This document shows positions 17,838 through 29,352 of a stretch of 64,000 nt of DNA, piece after piece (positions within the stretch are counted from its first letter, which is position 1; each line of letters begins with the position of its first letter). Source of the DNA: Terebella lapidaria (taxonomy: Eukaryota > Annelida > Polychaeta > Terebellida > Terebellidae); the NCBI GenBank assembly GCA_949152475.1, contig OX424555.1, forward strand, positions 16,944,868 through 17,008,867. The letters are read 5' to 3'. The notes under the pieces are model-generated. The model saw nothing but the letters and a program-made list of their open reading frames with translations, was not told the DNA's origin and made no database searches. Position numbers and translations under genes: made by a program.

Positions 17838-18156
17838 ACATATATTGTCCGGTAAACTATCTTTGGCCCTTGGCCTAATTTTAATAGTGCACTTATATTC
17901 AGGCTGACGTTTACCATGCTCAGGTATTGTGTTCTCTATCTGAATTTTTCGCATGTTCGAATATAGAATTTTAAAAACTGTGAAAAACTGTTGCCTATCT
18001 ATTCGGATCGATATATCTAGTACAGTGAAATTTGTTGTTCTTTAAAATTATAGTGGTCAACATGTCATATGGCCCATCAAAGATCGATGTAGGCTCGCGG
18101 TTATTGTTTATTATTGTTTATTTAACAAAAAGCTTAGAGAAGAGTGAAACTCATAT

Positions 18157-18162
18157 TTTATT
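18157..18162 (-). terminator. Polyadenylation signal of SnoaL-like paralog 1
   Basis: AATAAA on the minus strand about 150 nt past the stop codon; the equivalent hexamer is kept in paralogs 2-5. Confidence 0.55.
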
Positions 18163-18308
18163 CGAAAAAGTTGGGTCTTGAACCTAAACAATAGTATGCA
18201 CAGTAATACAGTACATTTTGCTAGGCGAGAATACACACACCATTTCCTCACAGTATACGCCATAGTACTGGCCGTAGACGCGTTTGTGTGAAGAATGGAT
18301 CAGACGTG

Positions 18309-20334
18309 TTAGATCGGGATCTCGTGGTAGATGCACCTCCGAATGTACCACTCTCCATCAACCTTCGTCCAGATAATAGCGTTCCTGTAATTGCGAATGT
18401 CCTGGTAAGTTCTAAAACTTGAAAATGTTATACGATATCATTTGGTCTCGTACATACCAGTTTGAGGGGATTGAATGGTTTCATTTGTCAATTTATATAC
18501 TATTAGATGGGGTTGCACATAAATTACTGCAAGATGTAAGAGAAGTTCAAGACAATGTTTTCCATCAGTATGATTGCATGAAGCTTAGTTGAAAGAGAGT
18601 AAAAAAAATATGCCAAAGGTGCAATGGTGTGCAATTCGATATACAAAACGAGACAATCAGAGATCGCAGACCCTCGCCCTTCAGATTGTGTCACTAAACT
18701 TAAAGTTGATGACCTAGTACATTTTCAGAGCGGGCGATAATTGGGGATTTTGGTCATACGACAATTGGTCATTTATCAAATCGTCAGGAATCGGCCATAG
18801 AAAAATCATGGGATAATTGATTTGTGACTCTCCATTTTTTTCGACATCGGGCAATAAAGGAGAGTTTCCGTCGTACGACCCTGCGCTCGGGAATTGGCCA
18901 AAGAAAAATGCAAAAATAGTTGGAGTTGTAGCCAATTATGTGACTTTCACATTTTCTGTTGCCATGGCAACCGTTTTTTCCGATTTTGAGAAAATGATCG
19001 AGCCACTGCCATACCGCTTCATCTCTGTAAACATCACATCGATCAGACCATTTGTTTCCGAGTTATGCGCGCGGACAGACAGACAGACCCAAATGCATTA
19101 CCCTCTCCCCGTATCGGGGCAAGGATAATAATGTAGTCAATATACGTTAAAAGTACGCGAATTTGCACACCTAGGGAAGATAATGATATATGACAAGAAC
19201 TATAAATAGCGCTGTAGGTTGGATGATGTGGAACAACATGTGGAACCTAGAACTTTGACTATCCGTACCTGGGTATGCGTCTGATTACATTTACGTGTAG
19301 AACTACAGATTGTAGTGTATGACTCCGAATGAAGTGTCTGGTAATATTATGCTTGTAGAGGCTGATGCTGCACGATACCATGTCTGACCTGTAAACGGTT
19401 GCAGGTTTCCCGTCACTCCCCAGTACAGCGTTTTGAAAGTTGGTGAATGCGTTTGTCTCGTTTAACAGTTCAAAGTGCGAGAGTGTTGGGGCCCACTTCA
19501 CGCCCAACAGTTCCTCTGCTTTCCCCAAGAAGTCTATTAATGCTGCAACCGTTCAGTATAAACAATCCAGTTAAAGCATAATGTTCGACAGTAGTTCAAT
19601 GCTACATGTAATGATAATTGACATGCAGTCCGGTTTTGTCACAAGTAAAATAGCGAATTCGGTAGATGCACGGACCTGTCCTGCCCTGGACATCCGGGAC
19701 ATTGGGTGGCATGAGCGTGGCGGCCTCAGTGAAAACGCCGGCTACCCCAGCAACGTCTCTCTGCTCTAGCGCCTTGAATAAGGCTTCATTCCGGGCTTCT
19801 ATTTCTTTCTGAACCACCTCTGAAACACACAAAGTCTTGTTTATTATGCGAAACAGTATTCCTGACTACAAATACCTGTAACTATCTCATAACAGGGGCA
19901 GATCCAAGAATTTGACGTGGAGGAGTGGGGGCTGCAGTTTGGATATCTTGAAAATGATGGACCATCATGAACGGGTAGAAACAGAACTCACAAACTTGTA
20001 ACAATCATGCAACTGTTCTCAGAAAAGACGTAATAGCCGGAACAGAACATCGAAATATGAGCCATATGATTTTCGAGTTTTAAATCTATGGAATATTTGC
20101 TTATTAAAATATACCCAGAGACCCTAATGTTTCCATCAATATAATTTCAAGTGTATGTACAAATCTTTCCAATAACCAGTGTTTAATTGGATTTTTGGAA
20201 AACGAACTGTGTCATCATGGACGTAACTCCTGCTGATTATATTCGGTGCAAGCTGATAATTCAAAGCAATTTCAAATCTACAGGCACGAAACTCTAGTGA
20301 CCAAGACAAGTACGAAACACAACTCACCTGCCAT
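18309..20334 (-). CDS. SnoaL-like/DUF4440 (NTF2-fold) protein, paralog 1 (4 exons)
   Basis: Coding exons on the minus strand: 20328-20334, 19676-19819, 19389-19542, 18309-18384 (7+144+154+76 nt, 126 aa). All introns have GT-AG ends and phases 1, 1, 2. The start exon is only ATGGCAG, joined to a VVQKEIEARNEA segment. Family-like motifs: a helical start (EIEARNEALFKALEQRDVAG), LMPPNVPDVQGR, FELLNETNAFTN, and a C-terminal strand WTKVDGEWYIRRCIY before EIPI. This matches the single-domain cone fold of SnoaL-like/DUF4440 proteins (about 120-130 aa), which bind small hydrophobic ligands or form dimers; substrate unknown. No signal peptide or membrane segment, so probably cytosolic. Intron 3 (1004 bp) carries a dispersed repeat. 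The exon 2 donor is GTCCGT where copies 2-7 have GTCAGT. Confidence 0.82.
18720..19125. repeat. Dispersed repeat with palindromic X-box, in intron 3 of paralog 1
   Basis: Contains GGGCGATAATTGG-type text, GGAATTGGCCA(T/A)AGAAAAAT twice, GTTGCCATGGCAAC (18958-18971) and a GACAGACAGACAGAC run. Relatives lie at 23950-24315 (X-box deleted), 34640-34955 and, in two tandem partial copies, 36640-37200. Confidence 0.75.
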
Positions 20335-20409
20335 TATGGATATTCAGTCCGACCGCTACTTTCTCAGGACTCCTAATAGACAGTTCATCGTATTTACGCA
20401 CTCTCCAGC

Positions 20410-20419
20410 TATATATATA
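20410..20419 (-). promoter_or_regulatory. TATA box of SnoaL-like paralog 1
   Basis: Minus-strand TATATATA about 76 bp upstream of the ATG. It is conserved in position in paralogs 2-5, while surrounding spacer sequence has changed. Confidence 0.6.
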
Positions 20420-20829
20420 CACAACCCTTATATACAGTCAATGCTCGGGGGCAAATGTCACAGAAGTATCATTTTTAATGTGCGTTCACATGTAATCCTA
20501 TTACAAACAAAATAATGTGCTCTACGTGACATGTATCAAGTTATCGGTTTGTTTATCAGATCATATCTTCACAGATGGCATGTACAGTTTTCACCAGTAT
20601 TGGAAATGCGTAATTTATTTTCATAAACAGCAATGTCCACACTGTGACTTGAAATTTGAAACTGCTCTTGATAAAAATTAACACAATAGTGACACAGATC
20701 AATGTGACCTATGAACATATTCACGCCAAACATCAACATACTATTGTACCAATTCTGTGTAATTATATAACGATGTGTCTGTTGTGAAATGGGTTCGTCT
20801 TGAAACCTGAGAACTAGCACAGTTAAAAT

Positions 20830-21960
20830 CAAGGGTCGAAGACCAAAGTGCGTTGTGACTCGAGAAAAGGCTTATTATTTTACTCGACAATTAGCAATGC
20901 GTTTTAAATGTGATATCAAAGTAGCATCAAGTAGTATACCATGTCGGAACATGGTTTGCATTCTGTATACGCTATGTCATGAACACAATTATGCATGTAC
21001 AAAGCAGTCAGATTAGAATTATAAAATGTATTATATATGTATCTTAATGAAGCTATTAATTCTTGCGAAAGCGTGTGACCTGAGCTGTATCTGAAAATGA
21101 GATAATTATTTATTACAAATTACATAATTATATAATTGTGCTTTAGGCATGCCGTTAGCCAGAAAATGCGTACAGATTGTGTCTCTTGACTCTCTAGAAA
21201 CAGCACTGGAGAACAAAATGCTACGAACTATACTTTGATTTTTAAAACTCGTTTATACACTGTTTTTTGCTGATATTTTCGCGATGCTAAATGGCATCGT
21301 ATTATAACTTGGCATGCTTCGCCTGGTATTCAAACGGCAATTTCGTACCAAATTTCAGACTTCTATTACGAAAACCAAAAAAGTTATTAAATTTAGCTCA
21401 ATTACTGAATTTCAGTACCCGTACGCGATTTTTTTTCTTTGCTGTTGTGGCGGGCAATCTTTCGAAATCAACAGGTTTGTGTAGAATACTTCTCGTGAAA
21501 AAAAAATCAACAATACTTCGAATCCTAGTGGTTGTATAAACGGCCATTCCCGAATATGCTCAAATTCCTGAGAACTCGGTTTGGGGTTGAAATTTAACAT
21601 AGGGGTAGATTTCTAACTTCTTCAATTTTTGCGATAGAAGTCTGAAATTCGGTACAAAAGTGCCGTTTGACATCCAGGTGAATTATGTCAAGTTATAGAA
21701 TGATACCATGTAGCATCGCAGCAATATCAGCAAAACACAGTGTAAACGAGTTAGAAAAATCAGAGTATAAAAACCCAATATCAAAGTCCCTACCCATATA
21801 TCACGGATACTGCCAGTAGTGCTAGCGACCTGATGGTGACTGACACCACCATTCCTTTGGCTCGACACATTATTGGCCACCCTTCAACAGCTGTCCAAAA
21901 GTGCTATATTGGAAAAAATGCTATATTGAAACTATGCTGGGGTCTCGGTCTCATATTACT
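20830..21960. repeat. Duplicated spacer block Q, copy 1 (contains a MITE)
   Basis: From GTGACTCGAGAAAAGGCTTATTATT to CATATTACTCGG. Recurs at 27230-27825 and 37210-37795. Near its end all copies keep a stretch that on the minus strand could be an exon (frame WPIMCRAKGMVVSVTIR between an AG and a GGTAGG donor-like site). I cannot assign it to a protein. Confidence 0.8.
21231..21767. mobile_element. MITE with about 110-bp terminal inverted repeats and TA target duplication
   Basis: Ends TACTTTGATTTTT and AAAAATCAGAGTA; the inverted similarity continues inward for about 110 bp (GCTGATATT..GCGATGCTA..ATAACTTG, CAAACGGCA). TA flanks both sides (21229-21230, 21768-21769). Spacer copies 2 and 3 show the empty site (AACTAAAAACCC). 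No transposase frame. A TA duplication suggests a Tc1/mariner-type mobiliser. Confidence 0.8.
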
Positions 21961-21974
21961 CGGTTGTGTTAAGT

Positions 21975-22060
21975 AGATTGGCTTTGTGCTTCTCCTGGGG
22001 GTTGGCGAGTAACATGTGTGACTCTATTTGTCTATTATCAATCTGGATTAATATGTAGCA
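21975..22060 (-). pseudogene. Truncated copy of gene X exon, spacer 1
   Basis: Minus strand reads YILIQIDNRQIESHMLLANP like the exon at 41929-42249, then runs into a stop after joining spacer block Q. The second half of the exon is missing. Confidence 0.6.
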
Positions 22061-22099
22061 CAAATATGCAGTGTATTTGCAGATGATTTAGCAAACATT

Positions 22100-23360
22100 A
22101 AGATTGCACTGGCAAAAAATGTCATCTCTATGAATTAATCCAATTATTCTCTATCGGATCTATTCACAACACACGCCGCCGCGGTTTGTGCACCGCCGAA
22201 TTTGTAAACAAAGCAAAAGTGAAAACCGTCGCATATGCTTAAAATACATGTCCCTGATGCACAACACAATGACCTAGTGCCAAGAAATGTATCAATGTAC
22301 CACGACAATTCCTGGATATGCCTATCACCCTCAGATACCTGTATATCACTTCCAGTCCAGAAAAATTAGTCTACAGCGGAGACAATTTAGTGATCAGAAA
22401 CGTTTTCGAATTTTGAAAAAGTGATTTGGTTAATGGCCCTGCGATAAACTTCAATATTTCGGAGAATACCTACCACAATGCTACCTATTATCAAGCAGTT
22501 TAATAAAGTATAAAAAAAATTAAGGAAAATAATTACATATATTTACCTTTGATACATGTTATTAAAACTGTTGACAAGGAAGGGCGCGAGGCAATTAACT
22601 CCAGGCAGGTATTAACAGTTGCGAATTGAATACTCCCACCCTGACAATGATATGTGATAATCTGTTTGTCGTTAGTTACCTAGTGGCCCTCCAGTAGTCT
22701 AATGGAGCGACAATTGATAACGTAGCTGACACACAAATCCAGCCTTATCATTAGGGATCCCCTGACTCAATTGAATCAGTCCATGTAGTGAATTTACAGG
22801 TACAAATAATTATTTCACCATGCAGATTTTCTCAAAATAACCCAATTTCAAACCCTTCCGTGAAGTAGATAAATCCAGTGTGCGTGAATGTTAGAGAGGG
22901 AAACAACGCACAAAATGTTATGTATTTGATTTTATTCAACTTCAATTTTATTTGATTCAAAATTATTCAATTTTATTCCGAAGCCAAAGGAATCAGGGTA
23001 TATTACATGTGTAGTTGTCAGCTCTACATATTGCAGAGGGTAAAATATCATTCACTGGCAGTTAAGAGTATTTCAATATAGATATATAACCAAAACTGAC
23101 ATGAGTTTCAGAGTGAGGCTTGAGAACAATATATAGACATAAGTCACGCAATGCAATTACATATATATATATCATATATGAAGGCCTATAATAAATTATT
23201 GATATACATCAATAGGTGAATGAAAACAGTAGTCCTGACATTCGAAATATTAAAACAGGTTCTTACTAATGTACATAGAGTCCTTTAGATCCAACCATTG
23301 TTTGAGATTCTGTTGCCTATTCGGATCGATATATCTAGTACAGTGAAATTTGTTGTTTTT
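22100..23360. repeat. Duplicated spacer block R, copy 1
   Basis: Shared with 27950-29600, 29730-31390 and 42290-43450; parts also at 48940-49010, 54690-54960 and 55950-56040. Landmarks: ATTCACAACACACGCC, AGTAGTCTACAG.GGAGAC, AAGGGCGCGAGGCAATTAACTC, TTTTATTCCGAAGCCAAAG, GTACATAGAGTCCTTTAGATC. No supported gene. This copy lacks the LINE fragment found in the 28 and 30 kb copies. Confidence 0.75.
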
Positions 23361-23462
23361 TAATTGTAGTTGTCAACATGTCATATGGCCCATCAAGGAT
23401 CGACGAAGGCTTGCGGTTATTGTTTGTTGCAAAAAAAAGCTCAGAGAAGAGTGAAACTGATA

Positions 23463-23468
23463 TTTATT
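23463..23468 (-). terminator. Polyadenylation signal of SnoaL-like paralog 2
   Basis: AATAAA on the minus strand, 140 nt past the stop. Confidence 0.55.
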
Positions 23469-23607
23469 CGAAAAGTTTGGGTCTTGGACCTAAACAATTG
23501 CACAGTAATACAGTACATTTCGCTAGGCGAAAAGACACAAACCGTTCCTCACATTACAATGCCATAATACTGGCCGTAGACGTTGTGTGAAGAATGGATC
23601 AGACGTG

Positions 23608-25503
23608 TTAGATCGGGATCTCATGGTAGATGCCCCTCCGAACGTACCACTGTCCATCCACCTTCGTCCAGATCATAGCGTCCCTGTGAAAGTTCTAAAA
23701 CTTGAAAATGTTATACGATATCGTTTGGTCTTCTACATAACAGTCTGCGGGGATTGAATGGTTTCATTTGTCAATTTAAATACTATAAGATGGTGTTTAA
23801 ATAATGTTTTCCATCAGCATGAAGCTTAGTTGAATGAGAGAAAAAAAATATGCCAAAGGTGCAATGGTGTGCAATTCGATACGCAAAACGAGACAACCGG
23901 AGATTCCAGAGCCTCGCCCTCCAGATTGTGTCACTAAAATTAAAGTTGATGACCTAGTTCATTTCCAAAGTGGGCGTTAATTAGGGATTTGGGTCATACG
24001 CCAATTGGTCATTTATCAAATCGTCAGGAATTGGCCATAGAAAAAACATGGGAGAGTAAATTTGCAACTCTCCATTTTTTCGACATCTGGCGATAATGGA
24101 GAGTATTCGTCATATGACCATGCGATCGGGTAATGGCCAAAGAAAAATGCAAAAATAGTTGGATTTCCGATTTTGACAAAATTTGAGGAGGACCGAGCCA
24201 CTGCCGTATCGCTTCATCTCTATAAACGTCGATCAGATCATTTGTTATGCTCGCGGACAGACAGACAGACAGACCCAAATGCAATACCCTCTTTCCGGGG
24301 CAAGGATAATTAATGTAGTCAATGTACGTTAAAAATACGCGACTTCGCACACCTAGGGAAGATAATGATATATGACAAGAACTACAAATAACGCTGTAAG
24401 GTGGAAGATGTGGAACAAAATGTGGAACCTAGAACTTTGACTATCCGTACCTGGGTATGCGTCTGATTACATAGTGTATGACTCTGAATGAAGTGTCTGG
24501 TTATGTGCTTGTAGAGGCTGATGCTGCACGGTACCATGTCTGACCTGTAAACGGTTGCAGGTTTCCCGTCGCTCCCCAGTACAGCGTTTTGGAAGTTCGT
24601 GTATGCGTTTGTCTCGTTTATCAGTTCAAAGTGCAGGAGTGTTTGGGCCCACTTCACGCCCAACAGTTCCTCTGCTTTCCCCAAGAAGCCTATTAATGCT
24701 GCAAGCGTTCAGTATATACATTTTGTTCATATGCAAAATCCGGTTGAAGCATAATGTTTGACAGTAGTTCATGGCTACATGTAATGATAATTGACATGCA
24801 GTCCGTTTTTGTCACATGCAAAATAGCGAATTTGGTAGATGCACTGACCTGTCCTGCCCTTGATAGCCGGGACATTGGGTGGCATGATCGTGGCGGCCTC
24901 AGCGAAAACGCCGGCTGACCCAGCAACGTCTCTCCGCTCTAGCGCCTTGAATAGGGCTTCATTCCGGGCTTCTATTTCTTTCTGAACCACATCTGAAACG
25001 CCCGAAGCCTCGTTTATTATGCGAAACAGTATTCCTTACTACTAATACCTGTAACTATCTCATAACAGGGGCAGATCCAAGAATTTGACGTGGAGGGGTG
25101 GGGCTGCAGTTTGGATATCTTGAAGATGATGGACCATCCTGAACGAGTAGAAACAGCACTCACAAACTTGTACCAATCATGCAACTGTTTTCAGAAAAGA
25201 CGTAATATCCGGAACAAAACATTGAAATATGAGCCATTTCCGAGTTTTAAATCTATGGAATATGTGCTTATTAAAAATATACCCAGAGACCCTGATGTTT
25301 CCATCAGTATAATTTCCAGTGTATGTACAAATCTTTCCAATTACCAGTGTTTAACTGGATTTTTGGAAAACAAACTCTGTCATCATGGTTTTAACTTCTG
25401 CTGGTTATTTTCAGTGCAAGCCGATTAATTCAAAGCAATTTCAAAACTACAGGCACGAAACTCTAGTGACCAAGACAAGTACCAAACACAACTCACCTGC
25501 CAT
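23608..25503 (-). CDS. SnoaL-like/DUF4440 (NTF2-fold) protein, paralog 2 (4 exons)
   Basis: Exons 25497-25503, 24849-24992, 24545-24698, 23608-23683; 126 aa, same phases as paralog 1, GT-AG ends. Residue 3 is Asp (GCAG joined to AT) instead of Glu. Differences from paralog 1 are conservative: ALERRDVAGSAGVFAEAAT, IMPPNVPAIKGR, FELINETNAYTN, WTKVDGQWYVRRGIY. Reading frame is intact throughout. Upstream, a Penelope-like fragment (25595-25835) lies next to the TATA box and a 1.1-kb MULE-like element (26020-27124) further out, so its regulatory region has been rebuilt compared with its sisters. Confidence 0.82.
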
Positions 25504-25576
25504 TATGGATATTCAGTCCGATCACTACTTTCTCAGGACTCCTAATAGACTACATCGTATTCACGCACTCAACAGC

Positions 25577-25592
25577 TATATATATATATATA
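25577..25592 (-). promoter_or_regulatory. TATA box of SnoaL-like paralog 2
   Basis: A (TA)8 run 75 bp upstream of ATG, longer than in the other copies. Confidence 0.55.
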
Positions 25593-25594
25593 CA

Positions 25595-25835
25595 CACAAT
25601 AGACGTGAAATCAATACCCAGTATTAAGTATTCCGAGCAAACAAAACAGGGTCCGTTATCCAATCTCATAGTCCGGGGACAGAAAGTCATATCAGGCATT
25701 CGAAGTGAGAGAAAACAAAAATGACAGGGAAACTCATGAACCCCCCAAAAATGGCCATTAGGAGGTGAAATCAGGTGCTCCGGAAAGAGTGAGCATATCC
25801 TGCCCCACTAGTGGCACCCGTCATGATTTCCCCAA
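25595..25835 (-). mobile_element. 3' fragment of a Penelope-like retroelement
   Basis: Reverse complement of the 3' flank that follows the RT fragment at 51269-51805 (landmarks GGGTGCCACTAGTGGGGCAG, GCACCTGATTTCACCTCCTAA, CTTTCTGTCCCCGGACTATG). It replaces about 100 bp of promoter-distal spacer present in paralogs 1 and 3. Confidence 0.7.
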
Positions 25836-26019
25836 AATTAACGTGGCATTGTTTACCAGAACATGTCTTCACAGATGGCATGTACAGTTTTCACCAGTAT
25901 TGGAAATGTGTAATGTATTTTCATAAACAGCAATGTCCGCACTGTGACTTGAAATTTGAAACTGCCCTTGATAGAAATTAATACCACAGTGAAACAGATC
26001 AATGTGACATGATAACACC

Positions 26020-27124
26020 AAGGATCGTCTATAATAGGATGTCCAACTCTGCTCGATGTGGACGTGAAAAACGTGATTACGTAAAATGACGAAATTTCAT
26101 TTGAGCGTGTCAAAACGGTGACAGGTGCTCGAAATTGAGTTTTTCATACTGCTTATCAGTTCACTCATAGTGAGAACATACAGAATCGGGCCCTGGGATT
26201 CAGCTCAGTGATCTGGGAGGGCACGCGTGTGGGGTGGAGCCTCATTGTCAGCCACAGTTTGTCTCTCTTCCCGCTCGCGAAAATATTTTTGATGTGGTCC
26301 AAGCACGTGCATGTCTGTATGCGTGTTTTTGAGCACATCCACGTCAATAAATAAAAGGGTTACCATTCAATCTTTTCAAAAATTTAGGATAGAGAAGCAA
26401 TATCCATTGCATCGGAAATATCCCGTTTCCAAGAAAATCCGATGAAAACTTTCGGTATGAGAACCATTCTAATATCATTGCAATACTCAACTTTCACTAA
26501 ATTTGGAGGTAAATGTTCTGTCTCATAACTCTGAAATGAATCTATCTTTCGCCTGAAAAATACCACCATAGTTACATCAGAACTTGCTCTCTATTATGTG
26601 GGGTTTTTTTTAATGAGGCGCCAATTTTATTGTCATCATGAGTGGGTCGGTTCTATAGGCGTTTTCGGTCGAAATAAAATGGCATTTCAGGATTCTGAAC
26701 GGTTGCCATGGCAGCAAAAATGAACCGATTTCCATGGAAACTAAATATCTTCAAGCCGAGAGGTTATTCATCCCATTGTTCAAATTTAAAAACGATTGGG
26801 TAAACCCGTTCGAGTTACAGCCTTCGATTCGCACACCAACATATAAACGGACACTCACAAATCCCGACCCCAATACCACATCATCGGTAACGCGAATGCT
26901 GAATATTGTTGAAGAAATTTAGGCCGTACCCCCACTCAATGCAATCACCTATCATTTATTTCAATATATGATTCACAACGCTGCTCATGTTCATTACAAA
27001 TCGATGTCCCCATTCTGATTTTTAGTGCCCGGCACCGTTTCAACACGCTCAAATCAGAATTACGTAATATTACGTAATCACGCCTTTTTAGGCAGAGTTG
27101 GATATCCTATTATAGAGGATCCTT
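26020..27124. mobile_element. Non-autonomous Mutator-like element, 1105 bp, long TIRs, 9-bp target duplication
   Basis: Ends AAGGATCGTCTATAATAGGA (26020) and its near-perfect inverse ending at 27124. Similarity extends inward about 115 bp (GATTACGTAA, TTTGAGCGTGT.AAACGGTG). GATAACACC flanks both sides (26011-26019, 27125-27133). Paralogous spacers contain a single copy of the target. Long TIRs plus a 9-bp duplication fit MULEs. No transposase frame. Confidence 0.8.
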
Positions 27125-27229
27125 GATAACACCGAATATCAACATACTATTGTATCAATTCTGTGTAACTATATAATGATGTGTCTGTTGTGAAATGGGT
27201 TCGCCTTGAAACCTAATAACTAGCACAGT

Positions 27230-27825
27230 TAAAATCACGATGTGTTGTGACTCGAGAAAAGGCTTATTATTATACGTGACAATTCGCAATGCGTTTTGAA
27301 TGTGATATCAAAGTAGCATCAAGTAGTATCCCATGTCGGAACATGGTGTGCATAGTGTATACGCTATGTCATGAACACAATTATGCATGTACAAAGCAGT
27401 CAGATTAGAATTATAAATTGAATTATATATGTATCTTAATGAAGCTATTAATTCTTGTGAGAGGGTGTGACCTGAGCTGTATCTTAAAATGATATATTAA
27501 TCAGTTATTACAAATTACATAATTATATATTTGTGCTTGGGGCATGCCGTTAGCCAGAATATGCGCACAACCTGTGTCTGTTGACTCTCCAGAAACAGCA
27601 CTGGAGAATAAAATGCTACCAACTAAAAACCCAATATCAAAGTCCCTACCCATATATCACGGATACTGCCAGTAGTGCTAGCGACCTGATGATGACTGAC
27701 ACCACCATTCCTTTGGCTCGACACATTATTGGCCACCCTTCAACAGCTGTCCAAAATATTGGAATATGGAAAAAAAAAGCTATATTGAAACTATGCTGGG
27801 GTCTCGGTCTCATATTACTCGGCTG
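27230..27825. repeat. Duplicated spacer block Q, copy 2
   Basis: Same order of landmarks as 20830-21960 but without the MITE at 21231-21767, so it shows that element's empty site (CCAACTAAAAACCC near 27620). Confidence 0.8.
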
Positions 27826-27829
27826 CGTT

Positions 27830-27915
27830 AAGTAGGTTGGCCATGTGCTTCTCTTGGGGGTTGGCGAGTAACATGGTTGACCCTATGTGTCTATTATCAA
27901 TCTGGATTAATATGT
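27830..27915 (-). pseudogene. Truncated copy of gene X exon, spacer 2
   Basis: Minus strand reads HMLLANPQEKHMANLL and then hits a stop (NAAE, TAA) where it joins block Q. The same breakpoint as in spacer 1 shows the truncation predates duplication. Another piece is at 29623-29690. Confidence 0.6.
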
Positions 27916-28700
27916 AGCACAAATATGCAGTGTGTTCGCAAATAATTTAGCACACAAGAAGATTGCGATGGCAAAAAATGTCATCTCTACGAATTAATCC
28001 AATCGTTCTCCATCGGAACTATTCACAACACACGCCACTGTGGCTTGTGCACTGTCTGGATTTGTAAACAAACCAAAAGTGAAAACCGTCGCATATGCTT
28101 AAAATACATGTCCGTGATGCACATGCAGCGCAATGAACTAGTGCCAAGAAATGTATCAATATACCACGACGATTCCTGAGTATGCCTATCACCATCAGAT
28201 ACCTGTAGATCACTTTCAATCCAGAAAAAAGTAGTCTACAGTGGAGACGATTTAGTGATCAGAAACGTTTTCGAATTTGAAAAAAACGATTTGGTTAATG
28301 GCCCTATGATAAACTTCAGTATTGTCCGAGAATACCTACCACAACGCTACCTATTATCAAACAGTATAATAAAGTATAAAAAATTTTTTAAGGAAAATAA
28401 TTACATATATTCACCTTTGATTCATGTTATTAAAACTGTTGACAAGGGAAGGGCGCGAGGCAATTAACTCCAGGCAGGTATGTAATATTTGCGGTTTGAA
28501 TACTAGTGAATTTACATGTACGAATAATTATTTCACCATGCAGATTTTCTCAAAATAACCCAATTTCAAACCCTTCTGTAAAACTCATAGATACAGCCAG
28601 TGTGCGTGAATGCTAGAGAGGGGAACAACGCACAAAATGGTAAGTATTTGATTTTATTCAATTTTTTTCAATTTTATTTGATTCAATATTATTCAATTTT

Positions 28701-29352
28701 CAATCAACAAAATATACAAAACTTCTAGATTTTCAGTTCAAATTACAACATTTCATACTGACTACTAACGAACGACTATATGAATGGAAGCTGAAAGAAT
28801 ATGATATTTGTTGTTGGTGCGCTGGAGAAATAGAATCAATTCCACATATTTTCTTGGAATGCGAGGTTGTGAAATTATTTTGGACAGAAATTAAATCCTG
28901 GTTGACAGCAAAAACAAACATGCATATTAATTTTACAAACAAAGAAATAATTTTCGGTGTTCCCAATCTGGAAACAACGAATAACACAATTCTACTGCTC
29001 ACAAAACAGTTTATATATGCACAAAGATGTAAAGGAATATTTTTATCAATCACGGGTTTTATTGCACATTTTGATAACACTTTATTGGTAGGAAGGGAAA
29101 TTGCAAATCTTAATTATAGCACAGTTAAATTTGAAACAGAGTGGGCACAGTTTGTTTCTTAGTAGACCCTTACACAGAATTAGAAGGTCGAGGTTTTTCG
29201 TTATTGCTGCTACTCTACTGTAGAATGTTAGAATGTGTATATTATAGATTTCGAGGGATTAATAATATGAGGTGTGTAACGAACTTGATAGTGGAAGTAT
29301 AACGGTGATGTGTCAGTTTGATGTATTATTACTAAAGAGCAATAAAAAAAAA
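28701..29352 (+). mobile_element. 5'-truncated LINE insertion, copy 1, with 11-bp target duplication
   Basis: The fragment is in frame from its first base to the TAG at 29160-29162 (153 aa), the C-terminal end of a non-LTR polymerase. It has a Cys/His zinc-binding signature (CCWCAGEIESIPHIFLEC) and then FWTEIKSWL, typical of the tail after the RT domain. It ends in AATAAAAAAAAA. TATTCAATTTT flanks both ends (28690-28700, 29353-29363). Spacers at 22.9 and 43.1 kb have the empty site. Dead on arrival: no endonuclease or RT. Confidence 0.85.

Noticed and set aside
27581-27835. 84-codon plus frame conserved at 37563-37850 as a gene
   Set aside because: The conservation is of the whole spacer block, and frame ends differ between copies.
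28019-28467. Small frames repeated at 28.0-28.5 and 29.8-30.2 kb as duplicated genes
   Set aside because: Identical only because the DNA block is duplicated. The more diverged block copies at 22.3 and 42.4 kb do not keep these frames.
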